Source: Microvirga terrae (GTDB lineage: Bacteria; Pseudomonadota; Alphaproteobacteria; Rhizobiales; Beijerinckiaceae). Taken from it: a DNA stretch of 64,000 bases. The notes beneath the pieces were generated by a model. The model was not told the DNA's origin and did not search any database. It worked only from the letters and a program-made list of their open reading frames with translations. The position numbers were made by a program, and so were the translations under genes. The stretch lies in contig NZ_CP102845.1 of assembly GCF_013307435.2 (NCBI RefSeq), positions 3,222,001 to 3,286,000 of the forward strand, written 5' to 3'. This document shows positions 10,387-21,086 of this stretch, piece after piece. The first letter of the stretch is position 1, and each line of letters begins with the position of its first letter.

Positions 10387-11406
10387 TTAGGCGATCATCG
10401 CAAGCGCGGAATCGAGCCTGGACCTGGCATCCACAGGATCCAGAGGCTCCGGATCGTGGGTGATGCGATCTAACGCAGCGTTAGCTCGGCGGAGGGAATC
10501 CCCTTCCAGCGCGGGGGCGGCCTCGGCCACCGCGCTCATTTCGTCCATGTTGCCGTTGCAATGAAGGGCCATGTCGCAGCCGGCGGCAAAAGCCGCCTCC
10601 GTCCGGCCCTGGAACGAACCGGAGAGAGCCTGCATGGACAGGTCGTCGGTCATTACCAGCCCGTCATAGCCGATATGGCCCCGGATGATCTCCTCCATGA
10701 CGATGCGGGATGTCGTGGCCGGGTGCTCCGGATCGAGCGCCGTGTACACCACATGCGCGGTCATCGCGAGCGGCATGTCGGTGAGCATCCGGAAGGGAGC
10801 AAAATCGTGCCTTTCCAGCTCCTCGCGGGTCGCTTCGACCACCGGGAGGGCGAGGTGGCTGTCGGCGCCGGCCCGGCCATGGCCCGGCATGTGCTTGACA
10901 ACCGGCAGGACGCCTCCGGCCATGAGCCCCTCGGCGGCCGCACGGCCCAGAATGGCGACCTGATCGGGCGTCTTGCCGTAGGCCCGGTCGCCGATGATGT
11001 CATGCGCGCCCGGTGACGGCACGTCCAGAACCGGCAGGCAATCCACCGTGATCCCCACGGACCGGAGGTCGTGGGCGATCAGACGCGCTCCGAGACGGGT
11101 GATCTCACGCTGGACCAGCGGATCGTTGGCATGAAGGCGGCCGTAGGTGCTGCCGGAAGGGTATTTCGGCCAATGCGGCGGCCCCATGCGCTGGACCCGG
11201 CCGCCCTCCTGGTCGATCAGGATCGGAGCATCCCCGCGGCCGACCGCCTCCCTCAAGGAAGCGCAGAGCGCCCTCACCTGCTCCGGGCTCTCCACGTTGC
11301 GGCGGAAGAGAATGAAGCCCCACGGGTTCGCCTCCTTGAAGAAGGCGATCTCGTCCGGGGTGAGGTCATAGCCGGAGCATCCAGCAATAAAGGCGCGGGT
11401 TGTCAT
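10387..11406 (-). CDS. nagZ: Beta-N-acetylhexosaminidase NagZ (GH3)
   Basis: Cytoplasmic glycosidase that removes GlcNAc from anhydro-muropeptides in peptidoglycan recycling, 339 residues. The GH3 motifs are QEGGRVQRMGPP, the His/Asp loop KHMPGHGRAGADSH (acid/base His at about residue 180) and the nucleophile Asp in MTDDLSMQAL (about residue 250). It lies between the SPOR-protein gene and scpA, a conserved order in Rhizobiales. Confidence 0.95.
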   Translation of the reverse strand: MTTRAFIAGCSGYDLTPDEIAFFKEANPWGFILFRRNVESPEQVRALCASLREAVGRGDAPILIDQEGGRVQRMGPPHWPKYPSGSTYGRLHANDPLVQREITRLGARLIAHDLRSVGITVDCLPVLDVPSPGAHDIIGDRAYGKTPDQVAILGRAAAEGLMAGGVLPVVKHMPGHGRAGADSHLALPVVEATREELERHDFAPFRMLTDMPLAMTAHVVYTALDPEHPATTSRIVMEEIIRGHIGYDGLVMTDDLSMQALSGSFQGRTEAAFAAGCDMALHCNGNMDEMSAVAEAAPALEGDSLRRANAALDRITHDPEPLDPVDARSRLDSALAMIA

Positions 11407-11464
11407 ACCCGCGCCTTACGTCCCCTGCTCGGCAGGGTCAACATTTCTCAGCTGCCTCGCTCGG

Positions 11465-12892
11465 TCAGTTCTTCGCCACGAAGCACTGTCCGCCCTGGCC
11501 CTGGAGCTTGGAGCAGAGGGACGAGGCCTCCTCCTTCGACAGCGGCCCGACGCGGACCCGATAAATCGTGCTGCCGTTCACCTCGGCCTTGCGGATGAGA
11601 GCGGGCTTGCCCTCCAGGTCGGAATACTTGCGCTGGTAGGACGCAAAGGCCGTCTGAGCGGCGGTTTCCGAGTTCGCCAAGCCGAGCTGAACCGAGAATC
11701 CGCCCGTCGGCGTCGTCTCCGCTGCCGCCGGAGCAACGGGCTGAACCGAAGCGACCTGCTGGGGTGCCGGCGTGGCCGCGGGAGTGGCGGCCGCAGCGAC
11801 CGGACGCGGCGTCGGCGCCGAGGCTGTCGGCGCCGCCGGCGTGCTGGCGGCCGGCCTGGGCTGGGCCGAGGCGACCTGAACGGGGGCCGGTGTCGCACGG
11901 GCTGCCGGAGCCGGCTGGGCCTGTGGCGGCAGGGTCATGGCGGCGGACGAGGTGGGCTGCGCTGCCGGCTCGGATCCCGCCACCGTTCCGTCGGGCCGGA
12001 TCGTGACGGTGCGGACCTTCTTGGGCTCACCGAGATTCAGGCTGGCGGTCTGATGAGGCTTGACCACACCGCCCGGGACGGTGCCCCCGGTCGCATCCGC
12101 GACCGCGCTTCCGTTCATGCGCACAGCCTGCTGCACGTCGACCGGCTGCTCCTCGCGGTTGACGACCTTGGTCGCCCCACCCTGATTGGCACGCTCGTAG
12201 ATCTGCTTGTTCTGGTTGGGAATCTCGACCCCGCCAGGATTCTGCGGCTGCACCTTCGTGGGCTCGCTGCTCGCCTTCACCAGGGGAGGTTCGCCACCCG
12301 TGACCGAGGAGGAGCCGGACGCCAGATAGGCTCCACCGCCGCCGAGCACGATAGCGCCGACCACGGCCGCCATCGCGACCACGCCCTTGCGGGAGCGCCC
12401 TTTCTGGGCCGGTGCGTAATCCGGAGCGCCGTCGTAGTCCTGTTCGGCATACTGCCCGGCCTGATCGGCGTAGTAGTCCTGAGCATAGGCCTCGTTGCCA
12501 TACCCGTCCTGATCCTGGTGGACAGACTGATGAGCATAGCCGGGCTCAGGGCTGCGGGCGTGGCTTTGGGCATAAGAGCCCTGATCGAAGGAAGAGCCCG
12601 CGGGCGCTACCTGAGGTGCCCGCGCCGTTACCGGGCGACCTGGTTGCGGCATTGTGTCGCGGACGGCGAAAATATCGCCGATGGAAGAATTCTGCGGCCG
12701 CGGACGGGCGGAACCGTCATTGGCCAAAATGGCTTGAAAAGGATCGTCTTGCCCCACGATTCGGGCCAATTCCGCGAGCGGATCGGTCCGCCCGGCGGGA
12801 ACCGGCTGGGAATGCGGGCTGCCCGCCTGGGCGAGTTGCCGTTCGATCTCGGTGAGGTCGACGGCAAAACGGGGCTTCAGTGATTCGCTCAT
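11465..12892 (-). CDS. SPOR-domain inner-membrane protein
   Basis: A 475-residue bitopic protein. It has a low-complexity cytoplasmic N-terminus rich in Gln/Tyr/Asp (about 1-165), one membrane span (about 172-192, VVAMAAVVGAIVLGGGGAYLA), a long Ala/Pro linker and a C-terminal SPOR domain (about 395-475, GGFSVQLGLANSE ... YRVRVGPLSKEEA). SPOR domains bind denuded glycans at division septa, so a divisome role is likely. It lies between argS and nagZ, as in related genomes. Confidence 0.88.
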   Translation of the reverse strand: MSESLKPRFAVDLTEIERQLAQAGSPHSQPVPAGRTDPLAELARIVGQDDPFQAILANDGSARPRPQNSSIGDIFAVRDTMPQPGRPVTARAPQVAPAGSSFDQGSYAQSHARSPEPGYAHQSVHQDQDGYGNEAYAQDYYADQAGQYAEQDYDGAPDYAPAQKGRSRKGVVAMAAVVGAIVLGGGGAYLASGSSSVTGGEPPLVKASSEPTKVQPQNPGGVEIPNQNKQIYERANQGGATKVVNREEQPVDVQQAVRMNGSAVADATGGTVPGGVVKPHQTASLNLGEPKKVRTVTIRPDGTVAGSEPAAQPTSSAAMTLPPQAQPAPAARATPAPVQVASAQPRPAASTPAAPTASAPTPRPVAAAATPAATPAPQQVASVQPVAPAAAETTPTGGFSVQLGLANSETAAQTAFASYQRKYSDLEGKPALIRKAEVNGSTIYRVRVGPLSKEEASSLCSKLQGQGGQCFVAKN

Positions 12893-12999
12893 GCGCCGGA
12901 TCTCCAGTTACGCGACAGGAGCACCTGCTGCTCCGCCGGCACGACGTAACGGAACCCGACGCGTGTGCTTCGTAAGCGATTGATTCGCCTCAAGAAACA

Positions 13000-14760
13000 C
13001 TATCGCATTTCATCGGGTGCCGTGACGCCCAGGATTGCGAGACCAGATGCGAGCACACCCTTCAGGGCATGCACGAGAGCGAGCCTCGCCTGTGTTGAAT
13101 CTTTATCAGTTAGATTAACAAAGCGTAATTGCGGCAAGTCTTTGCCCTTATTCCATAAACTATGGAAGGCGCTCGCCAGGTCGTAGAGGTAGAATGCGAC
13201 CCGATGGGGCTCGTGGGCTTCGGCTGCCGCCTCGATCATCCGCGGGAACTGGGCGATGCGGTGGATGATGTCCATCTCCGCCTCGTCGCTCAGGATCGAC
13301 AGATCGGCCTGCTCGAGCTGGGCCGCCGAGAAATCCACACCCGGGAACGCCTCGGCCGCCTGACGGAACACCGACGCGCAGCGGGCATGGGCGTACTGGA
13401 CGTAGAAGACCGGGTTGTCCTTGGACTGCTCGACCACCTTGGCGAGGTCGAAATCCAGGGTGGCGTCGTTCTTGCGGAAGATCATCATGAAGCGGGTGGC
13501 GTCCCGGCCGACCTCGTCGACCACCTCCCGCAGGGTCACGAAATCCCCCGACCGCTTGGACATCTTCACCGGCTCGCCCCCGCGCAGCAGCTTGACGAGC
13601 TGGCAGAGCTTCACGTCAAGCTCGGCCCTGTTATCCGAAACGGCCTTCACGGCCGCCTGCATGCGCTTGACGTATCCGCCGTGATCGGCACCCCACACGT
13701 CGATCATCGCCGCGAAGCCGCGTTCGAACTTGGAGCGATGATAGGCGATGTCGGAGGCGAAGTACGTGTAGGAGCCGTCGGACTTGAGAAGCGGGCGGTC
13801 CACCTCGTCGCCGAACGCGGTGGCGCGGAAGAGAAGCTGCTCCCGGTCCTCCCAATCCTCATCCTTCTGGCCCTTGGGCGGGGGCAGACGGCCCATATAG
13901 ACGAGATCGCGACCGCGAAGCTCCGTGATGAGCTCCCGGACCTGGTCGGAAGGCTCCAGCTGGAGCGACCGCTCCGAGAAGAACACGTCGTGATGGATGT
14001 TGAGCGCCGCGAGGTCGTCCCGGATCATGTCCATCATGGCGTCGATGGAGATCCGGCGCACGAGCGGCAGCCACTCGGATTCCGGTCGATCGAGCAGCGC
14101 CGTGCCGTGCTCCTTGGCGAGCCGCTCGCCGACCGGCTTCAGATAGTCGCCGGGATAGAGCCCCTCCGGGATCACCCCGATATCGTGGCCCAGGGCCTCC
14201 TTGTAGCGGAGATAGGCCGAGCGGGCGAGAACATCGACCTGCGCGCCGGCATCGTTGATGTAGTACTCGCGGGTGACCTTGTAGCCGGCGAAATCCAGGA
14301 GACCCGACAGGGCGTCGCCGAAGACCGCGCCCCGGCAATGGCCCACATGCATCGGACCGGTCGGATTGGCCGAGACGTACTCGACGTTGATCGGCGATCC
14401 TGCCCCCTGGCCGCTCCGGCCGAAGCCGTTCGTGTCCACGAGCGCGGCCCGCAGAACCTCGTGCAGGACGGAGGGCGCGAGCCGGATGTTGATGAAGCCC
14501 GGCCCGGCGATCGCCACCTGGGTGACTCGCGGGTCGTCCTTGAGATCGGCGACGAGGAGCTCGGCCAGGGCGCGCGGGTTCATGCGTGCTTCCTTGGCCA
14601 GCACCATGGCGGCGTTGGTGGCCAAGTCGCCATGGGAGGGATCGCGCGGGGGCTCGACCACGACGCGGCTGACGTCCAGCCCCGAGGGAATCTTGGCCTC
14701 CCCGGCCAACCGGCCGAGCGCATCCGCAACCCGCTTCTCAAACAGCCCGAAAATGTTCAT
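13000..14760 (-). CDS. argS: Arginyl-tRNA synthetase
   Basis: Class I synthetase, 586 residues. The N-terminal additional domain (1-110) is followed by the HIGH-equivalent HVGH in [15 protein letters not shown] (about 128-143), the KMSKS-equivalent KMSKRSGD (about 395) and a DALR anticodon-binding domain ending in the C-terminus. The start is [11 protein letters not shown] at 14760. The gene is 107 bp upstream of the SPOR-protein gene and 106 bp downstream of dgt. Confidence 0.97.
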   Translation of the reverse strand: MNIFGLFEKRVADALGRLAGEAKIPSGLDVSRVVVEPPRDPSHGDLATNAAMVLAKEARMNPRALAELLVADLKDDPRVTQVAIAGPGFINIRLAPSVLHEVLRAALVDTNGFGRSGQGAGSPINVEYVSANPTGPMHVGHCRGAVFGDALSGLLDFAGYKVTREYYINDAGAQVDVLARSAYLRYKEALGHDIGVIPEGLYPGDYLKPVGERLAKEHGTALLDRPESEWLPLVRRISIDAMMDMIRDDLAALNIHHDVFFSERSLQLEPSDQVRELITELRGRDLVYMGRLPPPKGQKDEDWEDREQLLFRATAFGDEVDRPLLKSDGSYTYFASDIAYHRSKFERGFAAMIDVWGADHGGYVKRMQAAVKAVSDNRAELDVKLCQLVKLLRGGEPVKMSKRSGDFVTLREVVDEVGRDATRFMMIFRKNDATLDFDLAKVVEQSKDNPVFYVQYAHARCASVFRQAAEAFPGVDFSAAQLEQADLSILSDEAEMDIIHRIAQFPRMIEAAAEAHEPHRVAFYLYDLASAFHSLWNKGKDLPQLRFVNLTDKDSTQARLALVHALKGVLASGLAILGVTAPDEMR

Positions 14761-14866
14761 GGTACTTCATCTCAATGGGCGACAGGCCCTGATCGCAGCC
14801 GACAAAACGCTTCATGAGCCCTCGACCGAAGAGGACGGCGGGCCGTTGCGAAGGATGCAGCCGCGC

Positions 14867-16081
14867 CTAACGCAAGTCCGGCGTTACGTCAAACAGGCGC
14901 CGGTGTTCGAGGATCGCGTAGCGGTCCGTCATGCCTGCAATGTAATCCGCCACGCGGCGGGACAGGCGCGGTTCGTCGTCCCGCGGCAGATCGGCCCTCC
15001 ATTCCTCGGGCATCAGATCCGGCTCGGCCTTGAAGCGCCTGAACAGGTCCCGCAGCACGTCGTCTGCCTGGGCACGGACCCGCATGACGTCCGGGTGGCG
15101 ATACATGCGGGCGTAGAGGAAGCGCTTGATTGAGGCGTCGGCCTCTTTCATGGCGCTCGAGAAGCACACCATGGTGTCGCCCGCGCGGCGGATATCCTCG
15201 GCATTCCGCGGAGACAAGGCGGCGATCCTGCGCTCGCCCTCGGCCACCACGTCCTCGACGAAGCGGGTGATGACCCGACGGGTCAGTTCGTGGATGCGCC
15301 GGGACAGATCGAGGCCCGGGTAGCGCGCGTCGATCTCCTTCAGGAGGCCGTCGAGGAACGGCACCTCGCGCAGCTCCTCGATCCGGAACAGCCCGGCCCG
15401 CAACCCGTCGTCGATGTCATGGGCATCGTAGGCGATGTCGTCGGCGATCGCCGCAGCCTGAGCCTCGCCGCCGGCATGGGTGGCGAGGTCCAGATCCTGC
15501 TGGGAGTTGTACTCCAGGATCGCCAGCGGAACCCCGCGCGCGGCATAGCGCAGGGTCGGGCGCCCCTCCGGATCCAGGAGCGGGCCGTTATGCTTGACCA
15601 GCCCCTCCAGGGTCTCCCAGGTGAGGTTCAGCCCGTCATATTCGGCGTACCGACGCTCCAGACGGGTCACGACACGCAGGGCCTGGGCGTTGTGGTCGAA
15701 GCCGCCGAACCCGGCCATGCACTCCTCGAGCGTATCCTCGCCGGTGTGTCCGAACGGGGTGTGGCCGAGGTCGTGGGAGAGCGCCAGGGCCTCGGCGAGA
15801 TCCTCGTCGAGCCCCAGGGAGCGGGCGAGCGCCCGGGCGATCTGGCTCACCTCGATGGTATGAGTCAGGCGGGTCCGGAAATGGTCGCCCTCGTGATAGA
15901 CGAAGACCTGGGTCTTGTGCTTGAGCCGGCGGAAGGCCGAGGAATGGATGATCCGGTCGCGGTCGCGCTGGAAGTCGCTGCGGGTGGGCGAGACCGCCTC
16001 CGGGTAGAGCCGGCCGCGGCTCCCCCAAGGATCACAGGCGTAAGGGGCTCGCCATCTCTCGCCAAAGGGCCGCACGATCAT
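14867..16081 (-). CDS. dgt: dGTPase-like deoxynucleotide triphosphohydrolase
   Basis: A 404-residue HD-domain protein that hydrolyses dNTPs to nucleoside and triphosphate. Metal ligands are visible in [12 protein letters not shown] (about residue 71) and in [15 protein letters not shown] (about 112-126, the HD pair), with [15 protein letters not shown] further on. It is the short dGTPase-like family 2 form common in alphaproteobacteria. It is divergent from the erpA-like gene, with only 88 bp between the two starts. Confidence 0.92.
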   Translation of the reverse strand: MIVRPFGERWRAPYACDPWGSRGRLYPEAVSPTRSDFQRDRDRIIHSSAFRRLKHKTQVFVYHEGDHFRTRLTHTIEVSQIARALARSLGLDEDLAEALALSHDLGHTPFGHTGEDTLEECMAGFGGFDHNAQALRVVTRLERRYAEYDGLNLTWETLEGLVKHNGPLLDPEGRPTLRYAARGVPLAILEYNSQQDLDLATHAGGEAQAAAIADDIAYDAHDIDDGLRAGLFRIEELREVPFLDGLLKEIDARYPGLDLSRRIHELTRRVITRFVEDVVAEGERRIAALSPRNAEDIRRAGDTMVCFSSAMKEADASIKRFLYARMYRHPDVMRVRAQADDVLRDLFRRFKAEPDLMPEEWRADLPRDDEPRLSRRVADYIAGMTDRYAILEHRRLFDVTPDLR

Positions 16082-16169
16082 CCCCGGGTTGAAGCCTTGT
16101 CAGGGCGCACTTACCTTGCTCATAACACCTTGTCCAAAGAATACGTCCTCCCGAGGACTGGAAGTGCCC

Positions 16170-16496
16170 ATGACCGGTATTACCCTGACCGAACGCGCCG
16201 CCCGCCGCATCAACGAGATCATGGCTGCAGAACCGGCCGGCTCGCACCTGAGAATCAGCGTCAACGGAGGCGGCTGTTCGGGGTTCCAATACGCCTTCGA
16301 CGTCGACCGGACCCGGCAGGACGACGATCTTGTGATCGAGAAGGACGGAGCGACCGTCGTGGTCGACGAGGTCTCGATCCAGTACATGGACGGCTCCGTC
16401 ATCGACTTCGTCGACGACCTGATCGGCCAGTCCTTCAAGATCGAAAACCCCCACGCCACCGCATCCTGCGGCTGCGGCACCTCGTTCTCGTTGTAA
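16170..16496 (+). CDS. erpA: A-type iron-sulfur cluster insertion protein (ErpA/IscA-like)
   Basis: A 108-residue Fe-S carrier. The three conserved cysteines are C36 in GGGCSGF and C100/C102 in SCGCGTSF. I chose ATG 16170 because the family begins here (MTGITLTERAARRIN) and a GA-rich SD candidate precedes it; the frame upstream to 16089 overlaps the divergent promoter region. Its placement next to dgt is common in Rhizobiales. ErpA versus IscA/SufA cannot be settled from sequence alone. Confidence 0.9.
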   Translation: MTGITLTERAARRINEIMAAEPAGSHLRISVNGGGCSGFQYAFDVDRTRQDDDLVIEKDGATVVVDEVSIQYMDGSVIDFVDDLIGQSFKIENPHATASCGCGTSFSL

Positions 16497-16577
16497 AATC
16501 TTTACCTAAGGTCTTATTGTCCGCCGCGAATTCAATCCAGGTTGGTCGGCGACGGATTCGCCGGCTTGGGGGACAGG

Positions 16578-18437
16578 ATGAGACTTTCTTATCGCGCAGG
16601 GATCTGCGCACTCGCCTTACTGGCCGGTTCGGCCGCTTTGCAGTTCGAGCCTGCCGTTCTTCGCAACCTCGTGGTCGACGCCGGCGGGCACCGCCTCGCG
16701 GTCGGCGCGGTCAAGGTTCCATTATGGAGCGCGGCCGTCGCGCAATCGGCCGACAGCCTCAGCCTGGACAATGTGAGCTTCACCTTCGGGTCCACGACCT
16801 ACGAGGCCAAGCGCATCGAGTTTTCCGGGATCTCCTCCTCGCGGGCCGATCTCGAGGCGCTGTTTTCTTCCTCCTCGACCGAGCCGATGGAAAGCCGCCT
16901 GAAGCGCATCAGCGTGAAGCAGATTCTGATTCCGGAAGCACGGGTGAAGCAGACCCTCGGCCAGGACGTCCAGACGACGACCTATCGCAACACCACGCTG
17001 ACCGATGTCGTTCAGGGCCGGATCACCTCGGCGATCATCGAGGCGACGGGCGCCGAGACGAAGCGCGCCAAGGGCAGCCTCGTCGTCAGCAACGGCCGCG
17101 CGACCATGAGCGAGCTCGACCTGACGGCACTCGCACGGCTCTATGAGGCGAAAGCCGAAAGTACGTCGGCTCCCTTTGCGAAGATCTACGGCGCCTTTGC
17201 AATCGAGAACATCGACGTCACCGACAACGAGACGAACGTGACGTTCAAGGTCGGGCGCATGAGCGGCCGGGACTTCATGGGGCGGCAGACCCGGGATTCC
17301 TGGAATGGGACCTTCGGCCTCTTCACCGAGATGGCCGAAAGGCAGGAGCTTTCGCCCGAGGATCAGGCACGCTTCTTCCCGGCCCTCGCGGACCTCCTCG
17401 ATGCCTTCCAGATCGGTTACGTCGAGGCCTCCGGGATCGAGGTGAACACGAAGACCAAGGGCAAGCCCGGCCAGGCCCGCATCGGCCGGGTCGCCTATAC
17501 GGGCGGGACGGAAACGCAGCCTGCCGACATGCGATGGGAAGGTTTCGAGTTCTCCGACAAGGAGAACCGCGTCAAGCTCGACGGCCTGAGCCTGACGGGT
17601 TTCTCGTTCCGTCAGACCCTCGACGGTCTGCGGACCCTCCAGGGCAAGTCCTTCGACGATCTCGATCCGGCTATGATCCGCAGTCTCGTCCCCACCCTCG
17701 GGACCCTGCGCCTGCAGGGCGTCTCCATCGACGGGACGACGGACGACGAGGGCAAGAAGGTGAAGGTTCAGGCCGGCCTGAAGGGCTTCGAGCTGACCGC
17801 CGACAAGCCCGTGAACGCCATCCCGACCAATTTCAGGTTCGGTCTGCAGAACCTGACGATGGCGCTGCCGTCGAACAGCACGGATGACGGCGTGAAGGAA
17901 CTCGTGGCGCTCGGCTACAAGACCATCGACGTCTCTTTCCTGGCGGCCGCCACCTGGAACGAGGCCGCGAGCGAGATCGCTCTCAGCGAGGTCTCTTTCC
18001 AGGGCCTGGACATGGGCAATATCGGCCTGACGGGCCGTATCGGGAATGTCGGCAAGGATCTCTTCAACCCGGACACGGCGCTCGCAACGGTCGCCCTCGT
18101 CGGGGCCCGGGCTAAAGCTGTCGACCTCACGGTCGAGAACAAGGGTCTGTTCGAGCGCTACATGGCCCAGGCCGCCAAGGAGCAGAAGACGACGCCCGAA
18201 TCCCTGCGCCGCACCTATGCGGCGGCGGCGGCTTTCGTCGTCCCGGCGATGATCGGCAGTTCCGAGCAGGCCCAGACCCTGAGCCAGGCCGTCGCCCGCT
18301 TCATCGCCAAGCCCGGCAAGCTTTCGGTCAGCGCAACACCCAAGGACTCGTCGGGTCTCGGGATCGCAGAAGCGATGGTGGTGCAGGACCCGAAAGATAT
18401 CCTCGGGAAGCTGAACGTCAGCGCGAAGGTGGAGTAA
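16578..18437 (+). CDS. Large secreted protein of unknown function
   Basis: 619 residues. ATG 16578 is preceded by GGGGGACAGG and gives a clear Sec signal (MRLSYRAGICALALLAGSAAL). The mature part has no cysteine that I can see and is rich in alternating Ser/Thr/Val/Leu stretches such as DSLSLDNVSFTFGSTTYEAKRIEFSGI, where blocks of 'position-specific beta strands' recur, for example SGIEVNTKTKGK, LDGLSLTGFSFR and LQGVSIDGT. That pattern is reminiscent of AsmA-like or YdgA/DUF945-like envelope proteins, but I do not recognise a family. A small Ala-rich helix (about 535-570) precedes the end. It is monocistronic; a paired hairpin repeat lies after its stop. Confidence 0.7.
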   Translation: MRLSYRAGICALALLAGSAALQFEPAVLRNLVVDAGGHRLAVGAVKVPLWSAAVAQSADSLSLDNVSFTFGSTTYEAKRIEFSGISSSRADLEALFSSSSTEPMESRLKRISVKQILIPEARVKQTLGQDVQTTTYRNTTLTDVVQGRITSAIIEATGAETKRAKGSLVVSNGRATMSELDLTALARLYEAKAESTSAPFAKIYGAFAIENIDVTDNETNVTFKVGRMSGRDFMGRQTRDSWNGTFGLFTEMAERQELSPEDQARFFPALADLLDAFQIGYVEASGIEVNTKTKGKPGQARIGRVAYTGGTETQPADMRWEGFEFSDKENRVKLDGLSLTGFSFRQTLDGLRTLQGKSFDDLDPAMIRSLVPTLGTLRLQGVSIDGTTDDEGKKVKVQAGLKGFELTADKPVNAIPTNFRFGLQNLTMALPSNSTDDGVKELVALGYKTIDVSFLAAATWNEAASEIALSEVSFQGLDMGNIGLTGRIGNVGKDLFNPDTALATVALVGARAKAVDLTVENKGLFERYMAQAAKEQKTTPESLRRTYAAAAAFVVPAMIGSSEQAQTLSQAVARFIAKPGKLSVSATPKDSSGLGIAEAMVVQDPKDILGKLNVSAKVE

Positions 18438-18540
18438 CGCCTGCCCTTCCGCATAGGCATCGCGACCGCCGGAGGCCCTGTCGCTCCGCTGTCATCACCG
18501 GTCTTCTATCGCCCTCCTGGCCATGGCACCCGATCCCGCC

Positions 18541-18623
18541 ATGGCCGGCCTCGTGCCGGCCATCTCGATCGGAGATGGCGCGGCGTTTCACAGCATCGGG
18601 ATCACCGGGACAAGCCCGGTGAT
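18541..18623. repeat. Paired 23-nt hairpin repeat (unit A)
   Basis: Two 23-nt hairpins: 18541-18563 (arms ATGGCCGGC/GCCGGCCAT, loop CTCGT) and 18601-18623 (arms ATCACCGGG/CCCGGTGAT, loop ACAAG), 60 nt start to start, with reversed loops. The unit lies between convergent genes, in a 246 bp gap with no ORF. Confidence 0.8.
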
Positions 18624-18683
18624 GGCGAGGGGGAATGGCGCTCCGGCCTGTCCGGATGAGGGCTCATCCGGACGTGCACGGGA

Positions 18684-20987
18684 TCAGATCAGCGACGGCT
18701 GATCCTCCTCGGCCGCCTGCGCCTCGACGACCGCGATCGCCGTGATGTTGACGATGCCGCGGGCGGTCACGGACGGGGTCAGGATATGGGCGGGCTTGGC
18801 CGGACCGATGAGGATCGGGCCGACAGGGAGCGAATCGGCCAGCACCTTGGTGAACTGGAACGCGATGTTGGCTGCGTCGAGGTTCGGCATGATGAGCACG
18901 TTCGCCTCGCCCTTCAGCCGCGAGTTGGGATTGACGCGCTCGCGGATCATCTGGGACAGCGCCGAGTCGGCCTGCATCTCGCCGTCGACCTCGAGGTCGG
19001 GCGCGCGCTCGGTGATGCACGCCAGCGCCTCCCGCATCTTGAGCGCCGAGCGGCTGTCGGCCGCGCCGAAATCCGAATGCGACAGGAGCGCGATCTTGGG
19101 CTCGATGCCGAACCGGCGCACGTGGCTCGCGCAGGCGATCGTCATGTCGGCGATCTGCTCCGCAGTCGGATCGATCTGCACGTGGGTGTCGGCGAGGAAG
19201 TAGGCGCCCTTCGACGTGATGACGAGCGACAGGGCCGCCATTTCGTGCACTCCGGGAGCAAGCCCGATGATGTCCTTGATGTGCTTGACGCGGGACTGGA
19301 ACCGGCCTTCCAGGCCGCAGATCAGCGCGTCCGCGTCCCCTCGCCTCACGGCGAGGGCCCCGATGACCGTGTTGTTCGTGCGCACCAGGGTCCGGGCCGC
19401 GTCAGGCGTGATGCCCTTGCGGCCGGCTGCCTCCACGTAGGTGGCCACGTAATCGCGGTAGCGCGGATCGTCCTCCGGGTTGACCAGCTCGAAGTGGCGT
19501 CCGATCTCCATGGACAGGCCGAAACGCTTCATGCGGGCTTCGACGACGTTGGGGCGCCCGATGAGGATCGGTTTGGCGATGCCCTCCTCGACGATGACCT
19601 GCACGGCCCGCAGCACGCGCTCGTCCTCGCCCTCGGCGTAGATGACGCGTTTCGGACCGGCCTTCGCCTGCGAGAACAGCGGCTTCATGATGAAGCCCGA
19701 GCGGAACACGAAGCGGCCGAGGGATTCCGCATAGGCGTCGAGATCCGCCAGAGGCCGCGTCGCCACCCCGGACTCCATCGCGGCCTTTGCGACGGCCGGC
19801 GCGATGCGCAGGATGAGCCGAGGATCGAACGGGCTCGGAATCAGGGACTTGCGGCCGAAGGGATGCGCCTCGCCGCCATAGGCGCGCGCCACCACCTCGG
19901 ACGGGGCCTCGCGGGCGAGGCCCGCGATGGCCTTCACGGCGGCGGCCTTCATCTCCTCGTTGATGGTCGTCGCGCCCACGTCGAGCGCGCCACGGAAGAT
20001 GTAGGGGAAGCACAGGACGTTGTTGACCTGGTTCGGATAATCCGAGCGCCCGGTGCAGATCATCGCGTCGGGCCGCGCGGCCTCGGCCTCCTCCGGCATG
20101 ATCTCCGGATAGGGGTTGGCGAGCGCCATGATCAGCGGACGCGGGGCCATCTGGGCGAGCAGTTCGGGCTTGAGGACGCCGCCGGCCGAGAGGCCCAGGA
20201 ACACGTCCGCGTTGGGGATCACGTCGGCAAGCGTGCGCGCATCGGTGACTTGAGCATAGGCCGACTTCCAGCGGTCCATGAGCTCGTTGCGACCCTCGTG
20301 GACCACGCCCTTGATGTCCGTGACCCAGATGTTCTCGCGCTTGGCGCCCAGCGAGACCAGGAGATTGAGGCAGGCGAGCGCCGCAGCGCCGGCGCCGGAC
20401 GTGACGATCTTCACGTCCTCGATCTTCTTGCCGGCGAGCTCCAGGGCGTTTGTCACGGCCGCGCCCACGATGATCGCGGTGCCGTGCTGGTCGTCGTGGA
20501 AGACCGGGATACCCATCCGGGCCTTCAAACGCTCCTCGACCTCGAAGCATTCAGGCGCCTTGATGTCCTCGAGATTGATGCCCCCGAAGGTCGGCTCCAG
20601 GGCTGCGATCACCTCGACGAGCTTGTCCACGTTCTTCTCGGCCAGTTCGATGTCGAACACGTCGATGCCGGAGAACTTCTTGAACAGGACCGCCTTGCCC
20701 TCCATGACGGGCTTCGAGGCGAGCGGGCCGATGTCGCCGAGCCCCAGCACGGCTGTGCCGTTGGAGATCACGGCGACCAGGTTCTGGCGGGAGGTAAGGT
20801 TGGCGGCCTCGGCCGGGTCGGCGGCAATCGCCTCGCAGGGGGCGGCTACGCCGGGAGAATAAGCCAGCGCCAGGTCGCGCTGATTGCCGAGGGGCTTGGT
20901 CGGCTGGATCTCGAGCTTTCCGGGGCGCGGATGCTGGTGGTAGAACATCGCTCCCGATTTCAGATCCTGCGAGATGTTGTCTCCCAT
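18684..20987 (-). CDS. maeB: NADP-dependent malic enzyme, MaeB type
   Basis: Converts malate to pyruvate and CO2, feeding gluconeogenic carbon. 767 residues from ATG 20987, chosen for AGGAG 7 nt upstream and a family-like N-terminus (MGDNISQDLKSGAMFYH). The malic N domain has LALAYSPGVAAPCEAI, the NAD(P) domain has IVTSGAGAAALACLNLL (about 190), and the C-terminal third (about 440-760) is a phosphotransacetylase-like domain with LIGRPNVVEARMK, which is regulatory in this family. It stands alone between a repeat unit and the acetyltransferase gene. Confidence 0.95.
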   Translation of the reverse strand: MGDNISQDLKSGAMFYHQHPRPGKLEIQPTKPLGNQRDLALAYSPGVAAPCEAIAADPAEAANLTSRQNLVAVISNGTAVLGLGDIGPLASKPVMEGKAVLFKKFSGIDVFDIELAEKNVDKLVEVIAALEPTFGGINLEDIKAPECFEVEERLKARMGIPVFHDDQHGTAIIVGAAVTNALELAGKKIEDVKIVTSGAGAAALACLNLLVSLGAKRENIWVTDIKGVVHEGRNELMDRWKSAYAQVTDARTLADVIPNADVFLGLSAGGVLKPELLAQMAPRPLIMALANPYPEIMPEEAEAARPDAMICTGRSDYPNQVNNVLCFPYIFRGALDVGATTINEEMKAAAVKAIAGLAREAPSEVVARAYGGEAHPFGRKSLIPSPFDPRLILRIAPAVAKAAMESGVATRPLADLDAYAESLGRFVFRSGFIMKPLFSQAKAGPKRVIYAEGEDERVLRAVQVIVEEGIAKPILIGRPNVVEARMKRFGLSMEIGRHFELVNPEDDPRYRDYVATYVEAAGRKGITPDAARTLVRTNNTVIGALAVRRGDADALICGLEGRFQSRVKHIKDIIGLAPGVHEMAALSLVITSKGAYFLADTHVQIDPTAEQIADMTIACASHVRRFGIEPKIALLSHSDFGAADSRSALKMREALACITERAPDLEVDGEMQADSALSQMIRERVNPNSRLKGEANVLIMPNLDAANIAFQFTKVLADSLPVGPILIGPAKPAHILTPSVTARGIVNITAIAVVEAQAAEEDQPSLI

Positions 20988-21086
20988 CCCCGACGCTCCT
21001 TGCACTGACCGAACCAACCTGGAGGCCCTTGTGCGCGCCCTTCACCCTGCCGTCAATGTTCTTGTCTCAGCCCGCGGGGTCGCACG

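Noticed and set aside
18786..21008. 740-codon plus-strand ORF opposite maeB
   Set aside because: Mirror frame; maeB is a recognised gene and the ORF has no domain.
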